The notes beneath the pieces are model-generated. The model made no database searches. It had not been told where the DNA came from and was given only the letters and a program-made list of their open reading frames with translations. The position numbers were made by a program, and so were the translations under genes. Positions 13,487 through 22,440 of a DNA stretch of 64,000 bases are shown in pieces. Location of the stretch: positions 62,001 through 126,000 of the forward strand of contig NZ_QXGH01000015.1 of assembly GCF_003515065.1 (NCBI RefSeq), written 5' to 3'. This DNA is from Nocardioides immobilis (lineage in GTDB: Bacteria > Actinomycetota > Actinomycetes > Propionibacteriales > Nocardioidaceae). Positions within the stretch are counted from its first letter, which is position 1; the number at the start of each line of letters is the position of its first letter.

Positions 13487-14691
13487 AGCGGTCCCTCCAC
13501 GGGTTCGACGGGGAAGCGCACCGACACGGTGGTGCCCTCGCCCGGTGCGCTCTCGATGTCCGCGCGGCCGCCGAGCGCCTCGGCGCGGGCGACGATGCCG
13601 GCCAGCCCGTCTCCCCGGGTGCCGCTGGGGCGGACCTGGCCGGGGACGAATCCGCGGCCGTCGTCGCGGACGTCGAGCAGCACCTCGTCGACGTGGTGGG
13701 TGAGCGTGACGGCGACGCGCTGTGCCCCGGCGTGCTCCCGGACGTTGGCGAGTGCGCCGCGCGCGGTCATCACGAGCGCAGCGGCGACCGAGGCCGGGAC
13801 GACCCCGGGCGCACCGTCGACGCGCACCTCCACCTGCATCCCGGGCGCCGCCTGCTCGGCCGCCCGCCGGAGCGCCGCGGGCAGCGCCGTGCCGGTGGTG
13901 TCTGCGGCGAGGTCCGCCGGTGCCAGGTCGCGTACGACGCGCCGGACCTCGTCGAGGCCCTCGCGGGCGGTCGCTGCGGCGGTGGCGACGTGCTCCCGGG
14001 CGGTCGCGGGCTGCGACTGCCAGTTCTGCTCGGCGGCCTGGAGGAGCAGGTTGATGCTCGACAGGCCCTGCCCCACGGAGTCGTGGATCTCGCGGGAGAG
14101 ACGGGTCCGCTCGGCGAGAGCGCCGGTGCGCTGCTGCTCCTCGGCGAGCTCGTCCTGTGCCTCGACCAGCCGGTCGAGCAGGTCCTGGCGGGCGCGCGAC
14201 TCCAGGTCGAGCGCGCGGTAGGCGAGGACCGTGAGGAGGCCGACGCCGACCGGACCCGCAACCTGGACCGGGTCGAAGCCGTCGGTGATCCGCTGCCACG
14301 CCGCGATGAGCAGCGCGGTCATCAGGACGACGGTCGCGACCGCCCAGGCGAACGGCAGCACCCTGAGCACCGCGAACGCCACGGGCACCGCGCACCACGC
14401 GAACGACGGTGCCACGGCGGTGAGCGTGCCCCAGAGCACGACCATCCCGGCGATCCAGGCCGTCGGCCACCAGGTGCGGCCCGGCAGCAGGGACCGGGTG
14501 GCGTAGGCGAGCGCCAGCACCAGCGCACCCGCCAGCACGGCAGCACCGGTCGCGTCGAGACCGTGCCGGTCGACGTACCGGACGGAGCAGGTGACGAGCA
14601 GGACGACGAGGATCATCAGCAGCCACCGGTCGAGCCGTACGGCGGGAGCGAGGATCCCGTGGACGCCAGGGTCTGCGGACGGAGCGGTCAT
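13483..14691 (-). CDS. HisKA_3-type sensor histidine kinase
   Basis: A 402-residue membrane kinase of the NarX/DesK class. About six membrane segments (residues 22-165) have little extracytoplasmic sequence, so it may sense the membrane itself or an intramembrane signal. The dimerisation and phosphotransfer motif is RLSREIHDSVGQGLSSI near residue 200. The ATPase domain shows LANVREHAGAQRVAVTL, then LDVRDDGRGFVPG and GDGLAGIVARAEALGGRADI. It is transcribed away from the frameshifted propeller gene, with 140 bases between. Confidence 0.93.
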   Translation of the reverse strand: MTAPSADPGVHGILAPAVRLDRWLLMILVVLLVTCSVRYVDRHGLDATGAAVLAGALVLALAYATRSLLPGRTWWPTAWIAGMVVLWGTLTAVAPSFAWCAVPVAFAVLRVLPFAWAVATVVLMTALLIAAWQRITDGFDPVQVAGPVGVGLLTVLAYRALDLESRARQDLLDRLVEAQDELAEEQQRTGALAERTRLSREIHDSVGQGLSSINLLLQAAEQNWQSQPATAREHVATAAATAREGLDEVRRVVRDLAPADLAADTTGTALPAALRRAAEQAAPGMQVEVRVDGAPGVVPASVAAALVMTARGALANVREHAGAQRVAVTLTHHVDEVLLDVRDDGRGFVPGQVRPSGTRGDGLAGIVARAEALGGRADIESAPGEGTTVSVRFPVEPVEGPL

Positions 14692-14732
14692 GGTCGGAAC
14701 AGCCTAGGGAGCGGGCACACCGACGGCATCAA

Positions 14733-14756
14733 CCAATTGGCTATCGAGAGGTAGCC
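14733..14756. promoter_or_regulatory. Inverted repeats in the divergent kinase/propeller intergenic region
   Basis: The 140-base gap holds a perfect CCAATTGG palindrome (14733-14740), overlapped by GGCTA (14739-14743) with TAGCC (14752-14756). They lie between the two divergent starts and could bind a regulator, possibly the adjacent NarL-type protein. Short arms make this tentative. Confidence 0.25.
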
Positions 14757-14831
14757 GGCTGCCGGACGTCCGGGGCCGGGTCCGGGCCGCAGAGTGGAGC
14801 CATCCGAGATTCCAGCACCCAGGAGAGATCG

Positions 14832-15814
14832 ATGAAGCGCACCACCCTCGTGACCAGCACCCTGCTCGCCGCCACCGCGGCCGCGGCCACCATCGGCGCC
14901 GCGCCGGCGCTGGCGGACCAGGAGCCCGGCCGGCCGTCGACGTACCAGCTCGCCGGCGACCCCGTCGGCCCGGCCAACCCGGCGGGCTCGAAGTTCGAGG
15001 GCATCGGCGCCGACCAGCGCCGCGGGGTGTTCTACGTCAGCGAGGTGACCGGGGCGAGCTGCACCGGGGCTCGGTGGACTCCGCGCAGACCGCGCAGTGG
15101 CTGGCCGGCGACGGCACCGACGGGCGGTTCACCGCGCGCGGCATCACCGTCGACGACGCCGGCCGGGTCTACGTCGCCGGCGGCCCGAACGGCATCGGCA
15201 ACGACCGCCCCGACCTCTGGGTCTACGACGCGGAGGGTAACCTGCTCGCCGCCCTCCGTGCCCCCGGCACCGACGTGTTCCTCAACGACGTGGCGATCGG
15301 GCCGGACGGCGCGGCGTACTTCACCAACTCCAACGATGCCCAGGTCTTCCGCGTCGCCGACGAGGGCACCGGCTGGCAGGCGACCCTGTGGGCCGACGCG
15401 ACGGGCACCATCGAGCGGCGGTCCGGGTTCAACCTCGGCGGCATCGTGCTGACCGCCGACCGCAGCGCCTTCGTCGTCGCCCAGGGCAACACCGGGCAGC
15501 TGTGGCGCTTCTCGACCCGGACCGGCGAAGTCAGTCAGGTCGCGACCGGCGGTGCCGACCTGGTCAACGCCGACGGCCTGGTCCGTCAGGGTGACCGGCT
15601 CACCGTGGTCCGCAACTTCAGCAGGATGGTCGCGACGCTGCGCCTCACGACCGACGGCAGCCGCGCCGTGCTCCTGGACCAGGTGGCGAGCTCGCCCGAC
15701 CGGGTGCTGACGACCGCGAAGGCCCTGCACGGCCGGATCCTCTACGTCGACAGCAAGTTCGACGAGACGGTGGCGTCCGGGCCGTACGACGTCGTCACCG
15801 ACCCCACCCGATGA
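14832..15814 (+). pseudogene. Secreted SMP-30/NHL-like beta-propeller protein, frameshifted
   Basis: The gene starts at ATG 14832 with a signal peptide (MKRTTLVTSTLLAATAAAAT to the APALA cleavage region). It reads as FEGIGADQRRGVFYVSEVTG, then leaves frame at the GGGG run at 15051-15054. In the +1 frame the protein resumes (HRGSVDSAQTAQWLAGDGTD) and continues to 15814 with propeller-like repeats such as GITVDDAGRVYVAGG, FNLGGIVLTADRSAFVVAQG and NADGLVRQGDRLTVVRN. Adding one G to the run restores a single frame of about 327 residues. Relatives are annotated as SMP-30/gluconolactonase-like secreted proteins. The break may be a real mutation or a homopolymer sequencing error. The end overlaps the next gene by four bases. 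Confidence 0.8.
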
Positions 15815-17073
15815 GGCGCACCGTCCTTGCCGTCCTCCCGCTCGCGCTCGCCCTGGTCGCGTGCGGGGACGGCGGGTCGACCCCCAGGCCGGAGTCGTCC
15901 GGCAGCGTCGACCGCACCCCGGCCGCGCCGGGCTCCCCGAGCGCCTCCAGCTCGTCCGCCGAGCCGGACCCGGCCGACCAGGCCGCGCTCGACGAGCGGC
16001 TGCGCGACGCGGCCTGGGCCGACGACGTACGGCGGGCGCGGCGACTGGTGCGGCAGGGCGCGGACGTGAACGCGAAGGACGAGACCGAGCAGTCGGCGTA
16101 CCTCATCGCGACCAGCGAGGGCTACCTCGACCTGCTCCGCCTCACGCTTCGCAACGGGGCGGCGATCAACGACAAGGACAGCTGGAACGGCACCGGCCTG
16201 ATCCGCGCGGCCGAGCGCGGCCACGGCCTGGTGGTCGGCGAGCTGCTCCGGGCCGGCATCGACCGGGACCACGTGAACCGGATCGGCTACCAGGCCATCC
16301 ACGAGGCGGTCTGGCTCGGCGAGGACACGACGTCGTACGCGACGACGGTCCGGGTGCTGGCAGCCGGTGGCGTGCGGCTGCAGGACCGGTCGACCTCGGC
16401 CGGCCTGACCCCGCTGGAGATGGCCCGCGAGCGCGGGCTCGACGGACTGGAGAGGATCCTGGAGAACGTGACCACTGCCGACCAGCCGACCGATCCGGCC
16501 GCGGCGTTGCTGCGGGCCGCGGCGGACGGCGACGCCGATGCGGTCGCCGTCGCGCTCCGCGCCGGCGCCGACATCGAGTCCCGGGACGAGCACGACCGCA
16601 CCGCGCTGCTGCTCGCCGCGACCTACGACCACGTCGCCGTCGCCGAGCTGCTCGTCGCGATGGGTGCCGACCCCGACGCGCTCGACGACCGCCACGACAC
16701 CCCGTGGCTCGTGACCGGGGTGACCGGCAGCGTCGCCATGCTCGAGGCGCTGCTGCCCGCGAACCCGGACCTGACGATCCGCAACCGGTACGGCGGCCTG
16801 TCGCCGATCCCGGCCAGCGAGCGCGGGCACGTCGACTACGTCCGCCGGGTCGTCCGGACCGGCATCGACCTCAACCACGTCAACGACCTCGGCTGGACCG
16901 CCCTGCTCGAGGCGATCATCCTCGGCGACGGCGGCGCCGCCCACCAGGAGATCGTGCGGATCCTGCTGGCGGCGGGCGCCGACCCGGGCATCGCCGACGG
17001 GGACGGCGTGACGCCGCTGCAGCACGCCGAGCAGCGCGGGTACGACGAGATGGTGGCTCTGCTGAGACGTTAG
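15811..17073 (+). CDS. Ankyrin-repeat lipoprotein
   Basis: A 420-residue lipoprotein. The signal peptide ends in the lipobox LVAC (Cys18), followed by a Ser/Pro/Gly-rich spacer to about residue 57. The rest is at least eight ankyrin repeats in two blocks, for example ADDVRRARRLVRQGADVNAK, HGLVVGELLRAGIDRDHVN, RTALLLAATYDHVAVAELLV and VRILLAAGADPGIADGDGVT. Ankyrin repeats bind proteins, so it is probably a cell-surface scaffold. The ATGA overlap with the frameshifted propeller gene suggests one operon. It ends directly against the convergent SNF2 gene. Confidence 0.92.
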   Translation: MRRTVLAVLPLALALVACGDGGSTPRPESSGSVDRTPAAPGSPSASSSSAEPDPADQAALDERLRDAAWADDVRRARRLVRQGADVNAKDETEQSAYLIATSEGYLDLLRLTLRNGAAINDKDSWNGTGLIRAAERGHGLVVGELLRAGIDRDHVNRIGYQAIHEAVWLGEDTTSYATTVRVLAAGGVRLQDRSTSAGLTPLEMARERGLDGLERILENVTTADQPTDPAAALLRAAADGDADAVAVALRAGADIESRDEHDRTALLLAATYDHVAVAELLVAMGADPDALDDRHDTPWLVTGVTGSVAMLEALLPANPDLTIRNRYGGLSPIPASERGHVDYVRRVVRTGIDLNHVNDLGWTALLEAIILGDGGAAHQEIVRILLAAGADPGIADGDGVTPLQHAEQRGYDEMVALLRR

Positions 17074-20000
17074 TCAGTCGAAGAGCCCGCGGATGTCGTC
17101 GGCGTCGAGCGCGGTGCTCATCACGCCCTCGCCGTCGATGACCTGGGCGAAGAGCTCGGCCTTGCGGCCCTTGAGCTCCATCACCTTCTCCTCGATGGTG
17201 TCGGTCGCGACGAGCCGGTAGACGTGGACGTGGGCGGTCTGACCGATCCGGTGCGCGCGGTCGACGGCCTGCGCCTCGGCGGCCGGGTTCCACCACGGGT
17301 CGAGCACGAAGACGTAGTCGGCCTCGGTCAGGGTGAGCCCGACGCCCCCGGCCTTGAGCGAGATCAGGAAGACCGGTGCACCACCGGCCCGGAACTCGTC
17401 GATCACGCCCGCCCGGTCGCGGGTCGAGCCGTCGAGGTAGGTCGCACCGATGTCCTCCGCGGCCAGCCGGTCCCGGACCCGGGTGAGGAACGACGTGAAC
17501 TGGCTGAACACCAGCGCCCGGTGGCCCTCGGCCGTGATCTCCTCGAGGTGGTCGACGAGCAGGTCGAGCTTGGCCGACCCGACCGCGTCGTGGGCCGGGT
17601 CGACGAGCGCGGGGTCGAGGGCGAGCTGGCGCAGCTTGGTGAGCGCGCTGAAGATCGCCACCCGGTTGCGGGCGAAGTCCTCCTCGACCAGGCCGAGGAT
17701 CCGCTGCCGCTCCTTGGCCAGGTGGGTGTCGTAGATCTTGCGGTGCTTCGGCTCGAGCACGACGTCGAGCACCTGCTCCTGCTTGGGCGGGAGGTCGCTG
17801 GCGACCAGCTCCTTGGTGCGGCGCAGGAGGAACGGCCGGATCCGGGCGCGGAACCGGTCGAGCACCGCCTTGTCCCCGTCGCGCTCGACCGGGCGGGCGA
17901 CCCGCTCGTTGAAGAGGCGCGGCCAGGGGTAGAGGCCGGGCACGGTGATCGACAACAGCGCCCAGAGCTCCATCAACCGGTTCTCGAACGGCGTGCCGGT
18001 GACCGCGAGCTTGAACGGCGCGGCGACGGTCCGGGCCGCGGCGTAGGTCTTGCTCTGGTGGTTCTTGACCTGCTGCGCCTCGTCGAGGACCAGACCGCCC
18101 CACTGCACGGCGGCGTAGCGGGCGTGCGCGAGCCGCAGCACGGTGTAGGTCGTGACGACGACGTCGCTGTCGGCGGCGATCGCGGCGACGTCATCGGTAC
18201 GACGACCGCAGACACCCAGCCGCAGGCCCGGAGCATGGCGCTCGACCTCGTGCGCCCAGGCGGTCACCACGCTGGTCGGCGCGACCACGAGGAACGGCCC
18301 GTCCTCCGGGCGCCGCTCGCGGGCGTGGTGGATCAGCGCCAGCACCTGCAGGGTCTTGCCGAGACCCATGTCGTCGGCCAGGATCCCGCCGAGGCCGTGC
18401 TCCCAGAGGAAGGCCAGCCACCAGAACACCTCGCGCTGGTAGGACCGCAGGTCGGTCACCAGGCCGACCGGCTCCGGTCGCGGGATCTCCTTGAGGTCCC
18501 GCAGGGCCTGGGCGCGCGCGACCCACGCGGCGGCCTGGGCGTCGACGATGCCGGTCTCGGCCAGCTGGGCCCACAGGCCGAGGTCGTGGGTGCCGATGCC
18601 GATCCGGTCGCCGTCGCGCTCCCGCAGCTCGGCGGCAGCGGCCACCACCTCGCGCAGCCGGTCGAACTCCGGCCGGTCGGTCGCGATGAAGAGACCGCTC
18701 GGCAGGACCAGGAACTCGTGCTCGAGCGTGAGCGCGGCGATCACGTCGGGCAGCGGGATCCGCTCGCCCTCGACGTTGACGGTCACCGCGAGATCGAGCC
18801 AGTCGGTGACCCGGTCGGCCTCGGCGTCCGCTGCGGGCGTGACGACGTCGAAGCTGATCACCGGCGCCGAGGTCGCCTCCCGGAAGTCCGGTCGCTGCTC
18901 CTCGACCACCTCGATGTCGGGCAGCTCCCTCAGGTGCGGGAGGTCGTGGATCGCCAGCGACAGGGCGTCGCCGTCGCGCACCGACCGTCGTCCCAGCAGG
19001 CCGGACGGCACCGTCGCCCGGATCGTGGTCTCGGTGCGCCGGTCGCGCAGGCCGTCGAGCAGGTCCCTGGCGTCGAGTCCGCAGCGGTGGGCGTCGTCGT
19101 ACCGCCACTCCCAGATCAGCTCGGCCGTGGTCGAGCTGACCCAGCCGACGGTGACCACCAGTGTCGGCCGGACCGGCACTGGTACGTCGACCGACCCGTC
19201 GGGGGAGCGGACCGTCAGGTGCCGGAGCAGCCCGGCCAGCCGCTCCCGGAACGCGTCGATCTCCGCCGCCGGCACCTCGAGCGGCTGGTCCTCGATCAGC
19301 CGGCGCGCGACCGTCGGCACGTCACGATCGAGCTCGGCGATCTGCAGGTGACCGTCGTCGAGCAGCGCCACGATCCGGTCGTTGCCGATGAACCGGACCC
19401 GCTCGCCGCGCCGCAGCTCCCCGTCGACGTCGACGCCGAGCGTCAACCGTGCGATCGAGCCGTCGCTGGTGATCTCGGCCGTCAGGCCCACCGGCTTCTC
19501 ACGAAGGGTGACGCCCGTCAGCGGCGGCACCGGGACGAACGCGACGCCGGCTGCCTCGGCGGCACGCAGCAGCCGCAGTAGGTGGGGTCCGAACTGGGCG
19601 AGGGTCGGGGCGGTGCCGGCCGGCTGGTAGCCGCGGTGCCGCTGGAGCGCGCCGTGCAGCGCGCCGATCGTGTCGGCGTGCTCGGGAAGGAGTGTGCGGG
19701 CGACGACGGCGCCGGGGATGTCGGGCCAGTCGGCACCCGTCTTGATCCACGCCTGCTTGGCGCCGGGTCGGAGCGGCCGGAGGCCGAGGAGCGGCCCGTC
19801 GTCGCGGTAGGAGTAGATCCGCTGCTCCTCCAGCGAGAACTGCAGGGCGAGCGGGAACTGCGCCACCTCTCGGTCGGCGGTCCGTGACAGGTCCTCGACG
19901 AGCGACCCCAGCTGACGCTCCCACTCCGGCACCCGCTCGGCGCCGACGTGACCGTCGCGCATGCTCAGGGCGACGGCTGCGCCGTGCTTGCACATGTTGC

Positions 20001-20271
20001 GGACCGGGCAGGTGCAGAGGCTGAAGATCCAGCCGGCGGTGCGGGAGCGACTGCGACCGCTGGGCCGCCCGACCTCGCAGTGCAGCTGCACGTGGTACGC
20101 CGTCGGCGCGGATCCGTAGACGTACGCCGTCGCCGTGACCGATCCGGCGCTCAGCAGCTGCAGGTGCGGCGGGCCGTCGATCCGGTCGAGGTAGCCCCGC
20201 GCGCGCTCCAGCGTCTCGGGGGCGAAGTGCTCCTCGAGGAACTCGTCGGTCAGTGATGCAAGGACGTCCAC
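17074..20271 (-). CDS. SWIM zinc-finger SNF2-family DEAD/DEAH-box helicase
   Basis: A 1065-residue protein read from GTG 20271. The SWIM zinc finger lies near residues 85-100 (CTCPVRNMCKHGAAVAL, a CxC...CxH pattern). A long middle region (about 150-580) is of bacterial SNF2-associated type. The Swi2/Snf2 ATPase core follows: DDMGLGKTLQVLALIHHARE (Walker A), LVLDEAQQVKNHQSKTY (Walker B, DEAQ), TGTPFENRLMELWALL, then helicase C with LVFSQFTSFLTRVRDRL, LKAGGVGLTLTEADYVF and VDRAHRIGQTAHVHVYRL. Such proteins are common in actinobacteria; DNA translocation in repair or transcription is likely. No nuclease or methylase partner is nearby, so it is not called a defence gene. Confidence 0.93.
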   Translation of the reverse strand: MDVLASLTDEFLEEHFAPETLERARGYLDRIDGPPHLQLLSAGSVTATAYVYGSAPTAYHVQLHCEVGRPSGRSRSRTAGWIFSLCTCPVRNMCKHGAAVALSMRDGHVGAERVPEWERQLGSLVEDLSRTADREVAQFPLALQFSLEEQRIYSYRDDGPLLGLRPLRPGAKQAWIKTGADWPDIPGAVVARTLLPEHADTIGALHGALQRHRGYQPAGTAPTLAQFGPHLLRLLRAAEAAGVAFVPVPPLTGVTLREKPVGLTAEITSDGSIARLTLGVDVDGELRRGERVRFIGNDRIVALLDDGHLQIAELDRDVPTVARRLIEDQPLEVPAAEIDAFRERLAGLLRHLTVRSPDGSVDVPVPVRPTLVVTVGWVSSTTAELIWEWRYDDAHRCGLDARDLLDGLRDRRTETTIRATVPSGLLGRRSVRDGDALSLAIHDLPHLRELPDIEVVEEQRPDFREATSAPVISFDVVTPAADAEADRVTDWLDLAVTVNVEGERIPLPDVIAALTLEHEFLVLPSGLFIATDRPEFDRLREVVAAAAELRERDGDRIGIGTHDLGLWAQLAETGIVDAQAAAWVARAQALRDLKEIPRPEPVGLVTDLRSYQREVFWWLAFLWEHGLGGILADDMGLGKTLQVLALIHHARERRPEDGPFLVVAPTSVVTAWAHEVERHAPGLRLGVCGRRTDDVAAIAADSDVVVTTYTVLRLAHARYAAVQWGGLVLDEAQQVKNHQSKTYAAARTVAAPFKLAVTGTPFENRLMELWALLSITVPGLYPWPRLFNERVARPVERDGDKAVLDRFRARIRPFLLRRTKELVASDLPPKQEQVLDVVLEPKHRKIYDTHLAKERQRILGLVEEDFARNRVAIFSALTKLRQLALDPALVDPAHDAVGSAKLDLLVDHLEEITAEGHRALVFSQFTSFLTRVRDRLAAEDIGATYLDGSTRDRAGVIDEFRAGGAPVFLISLKAGGVGLTLTEADYVFVLDPWWNPAAEAQAVDRAHRIGQTAHVHVYRLVATDTIEEKVMELKGRKAELFAQVIDGEGVMSTALDADDIRGLFD

Positions 20272-20323
20272 GGCCCGCCCATCGTGGCACGCGGCCACGA
20301 CAGTCCCGTCGGTCCTCCACAGG

Positions 20324-21340
20324 TCAGTCGGTGACGGTGCCGAGGTGCCGCTCGGGGTGCTGCCGGACGTACACCCGCACGGGCACCGGCGCGGTCTCCC
20401 GGTAGCCGATCGGGAGCCACAGGTCGCCGATCGTCGAGAGGTAGAGGATCTGCCAGCGCACCAGCTCGCCCAACACTCGCGGGTCGCGCTCGAGGATGGA
20501 GGCGTAGGACAGGATCCCAGCGACGTAGCCGCCGTGGTTGTTGTAGCGGTAGAGGGCGTTCTCGACGCCCGCCCCGCTGATCGTGCCGGTGTCGCCGCCG
20601 TTCGCGGCGAGGTAGTTGGCCGCCCCGAGGATCGCGTCGTGGGGGTCGTCGATGTCGCCCTCGCCGTACGCCGCCCAGGTCGAGGGGATGAACTGCATCG
20701 GCCCCTGCGCACCCGCGGTCGAGAGGCCGCGGATCTTTCCGAACCCCGTCTCCACCAGGTTGATCGCGGCGAGCAGCTCCCACCGGACGCCGTGGACCCG
20801 CTCGCCCTCGCGGTAGAACCGCAGCAGGTCGGCGGTCGGGGCGGGCTCGACGATCTCCCACGCCGGCAGCTCGTCGGACAGCGTGGTCAGCACGCTGCGC
20901 AAGGAGTGCCGGGCGGTCAGGTGCGCGTCGAGGTCGGCGCGGTACCGATCGGGTACGGCGGCGCGCGCCGTCCGCTCCCACTCCGGTGTCCGCCCGAGCT
21001 GGCGGTAGAGGAGCTGGGCCTCGAACGCCGCCGCCTGCCGGACGTCGTCAGCCGTGCTGTCGTCGCGAGCCAGGTCCTCGGCGGTGGTCAGGCGCTCCGC
21101 CAGCTCGCGGGGGCTCGCGGCCGGCACGAACGTCGTCGTCAGTGGGGGAGCACTGGGCCGGGGCTCGCTGGGCCGGGACTCGCTGGGTCGCGTCTCGGCG
21201 CGGGGCTTCTTGTCCGTCTTGCCCTTCTCGCTCCGCGCGTGCTCCGACGTGCGCTCCTCGGCGGCGGGCTCGTCGTCGCTGCACCCGGCGGTGCCGAGCA
21301 GCACCGCGACGGCGACGAGCGCAGCGAGCAGAGGCCTCAC
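20324..21340 (-). CDS. Lytic murein transglycosylase lipoprotein
   Basis: A 338-residue lipoprotein with lipobox GTAGC (Cys20) and a Glu/Lys/Pro/Ser-rich linker with repeated RPSE-type units (about 50-70). The C-terminal SLT-type lysozyme-fold domain carries the catalytic glutamate in NLVETGFGKIRGLSTAGAQG and the family stretch PMQFIPSTWAAYGEGDIDDP, with AANYLAANGG and YRYNNHGGYVAGIL further on. It would cleave peptidoglycan glycan strands outside the membrane. The ATG overlaps the pduO stop by three bases, so the two are co-transcribed although unrelated in function. Confidence 0.92.
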   Translation of the reverse strand: MRPLLAALVAVAVLLGTAGCSDDEPAAEERTSEHARSEKGKTDKKPRAETRPSESRPSEPRPSAPPLTTTFVPAASPRELAERLTTAEDLARDDSTADDVRQAAAFEAQLLYRQLGRTPEWERTARAAVPDRYRADLDAHLTARHSLRSVLTTLSDELPAWEIVEPAPTADLLRFYREGERVHGVRWELLAAINLVETGFGKIRGLSTAGAQGPMQFIPSTWAAYGEGDIDDPHDAILGAANYLAANGGDTGTISGAGVENALYRYNNHGGYVAGILSYASILERDPRVLGELVRWQILYLSTIGDLWLPIGYRETAPVPVRVYVRQHPERHLGTVTD

Positions 21341-21915
21341 TTGCCCCGCTCACCGCCGGGCACCCAGAGGACGTCCCCGTTCTCGCGGTTGGCGTAGCGG
21401 GCCAGGATGAACACCAGGTCCGAGAGCCGGTTGAGATAGGTGATCGCGAGCTTGTTCATGGTGTCGCCGTGGACGGAGTACGCCGCCCACGCGGCCCGCT
21501 CGGCTCGTCGTACGACGGTCCGGGCGACGTGCAGGTGAGCGGCCGCCGGGGTGCCTCCGTTGAGGATGAAGGAGCGCAGGTTCGGGACCAGTGCGTTGTA
21601 GTGGTCGCACCAGGCCTCGAGCCGGTCGACGTACTCCTGCTCGATGCGCAGCGGCGGGTACTCGGGGTTGGCGACCACCGGCGTGCAGAAGTCGGCGCCC
21701 ACGTCGAAGAGGTCGTTCTGCACGTGGGTGATGACCTTCACGACGTCCTCGTCGAGGCCGCCGCTGGCGAGTGCGACGCCGAGGTGCGCGTTGGCCTCGT
21801 CGACCTCGGCGTAGGCCACCAGCCGCGGGTCCGTCTTCGACGTGACGCTCATGTCGCCGAGCCGGGTCTCACCGGCGTCGCCGGTGCGGGTGTAGATGCG
21901 GGTGAGGTTGACCAT
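21337..21915 (-). CDS. pduO: ATP:cob(I)alamin adenosyltransferase (PduO type)
   Basis: A 192-residue enzyme that makes adenosylcobalamin, the cofactor of ethylmalonyl- and methylmalonyl-CoA mutase. Motifs: TRIYTRTGDAGETRLGD (ATP-binding N-terminus), AEVDEANAHLG near residue 36, LRSFILNGGTPAAAHLHVAR, RRAERAAWA and a C-terminal YLNRLSDLVFILAR. ATG 21915 (MVNLTRIYT) was chosen over a 19-residue upstream extension; TACGCT at 21922-21927 (read on this strand) ends six bases before it, giving a leaderless start. It lies close to ecm, its likely main client. Confidence 0.95.
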   Translation of the reverse strand: MVNLTRIYTRTGDAGETRLGDMSVTSKTDPRLVAYAEVDEANAHLGVALASGGLDEDVVKVITHVQNDLFDVGADFCTPVVANPEYPPLRIEQEYVDRLEAWCDHYNALVPNLRSFILNGGTPAAAHLHVARTVVRRAERAAWAAYSVHGDTMNKLAITYLNRLSDLVFILARYANRENGDVLWVPGGERGK

Positions 21916-22054
21916 GACCAGAGCGTACGGCGCCAGCCGGTGTGACCTGCGACACACCGACCCGCTGGGCATGCAACCGAATCGGTCTGTCGCGCGTCAT
22001 GGTGGGTAGAGAGTCACCACGAGCGTGATCGACCACACCGAGGGAGGGGAGGAC

Positions 22055-22363
22055 ATGCAGATCATGACCGACGGCCCGACCTTGATGCTGAGCGGCGACC
22101 TCGACGTCCGGAGCACGGGTGAGGTGCGCAACGCCGTCTACGACCACCTGCGTCACCACGACGGCGCCATCACGATCGACATGTCCGAGGTGGAAACCAT
22201 CGACCTCACCGCCCTCAAGGTGCTGGCGGTCGCCAGCCGGTTCGCCCTCCGCGGCGGTCAGCGGATCGTCCTGCGGGATGCCTGCCCGGCGGTGCGCCGG
22301 ATGCTGCACCTGAGCCACTTGATCCGGTTCTTCGAGGTCGAGCGCGAGGCCATCGCGGTCTGA
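22055..22363 (+). CDS. STAS-domain anti-sigma-factor-antagonist-like protein
   Basis: A 102-residue single STAS domain, from TLMLSGDLDVRSTGEVRNAV to RRMLHLSHLIRFFEVE. The ATG at 22055 follows GGGAGGGGAGG; an upstream GTG at 22025 is less likely. In classic antagonists the fourth strand ends in DSSG with a phosphorylated serine; here the place reads IDLTAL, so regulation by the usual serine phosphorylation is doubtful (a threonine remains). No anti-sigma kinase is next to it. It lies 77 bases before ecm; the ecm operator lies between. Confidence 0.85.
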   Translation: MQIMTDGPTLMLSGDLDVRSTGEVRNAVYDHLRHHDGAITIDMSEVETIDLTALKVLAVASRFALRGGQRIVLRDACPAVRRMLHLSHLIRFFEVEREAIAV

Positions 22364-22404
22364 CCCGGCGCGATCCGTGTCGGAAACCCCACACGTCCGG
22401 GGCG

Positions 22405-22418
22405 TTACCTGGGGGTAG
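22405..22418. promoter_or_regulatory. Candidate operator ahead of ecm (TTACCTGGGGGTAG)
   Basis: This 14-mer fits TTACCYGNGGGTA, also found upstream of the 3-hydroxybutyryl-CoA dehydrogenase gene (29145-29158) and ccr (46018-46031). It is centred about 30 bases before the ecm start codon and ends 9 bases before a TATCCT -10-like hexamer, so a bound protein would cover the -35 region. Confidence 0.7.
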
Positions 22419-22427
22419 CAACCGCTT

Positions 22428-22433
22428 TATCCT
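22428..22433 (+). promoter_or_regulatory. Probable -10 (TATCCT) of ecm, leaderless
   Basis: TATCCT fits TANNNT and ends 7 bases before the ecm ATG at 22441. There is no Shine-Dalgarno in the gap (GCCCCTT), which points to a leaderless transcript. Confidence 0.5.
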
Positions 22434-22440
22434 GCCCCTT

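Noticed and set aside
17074..20271. SNF2 helicase as the core of a new phage defence system
   Set aside because: The SWIM/SNF2 protein stands alone next to housekeeping genes. No nuclease, methylase, PLD or other defence partner is present, and this type is common in actinobacteria.
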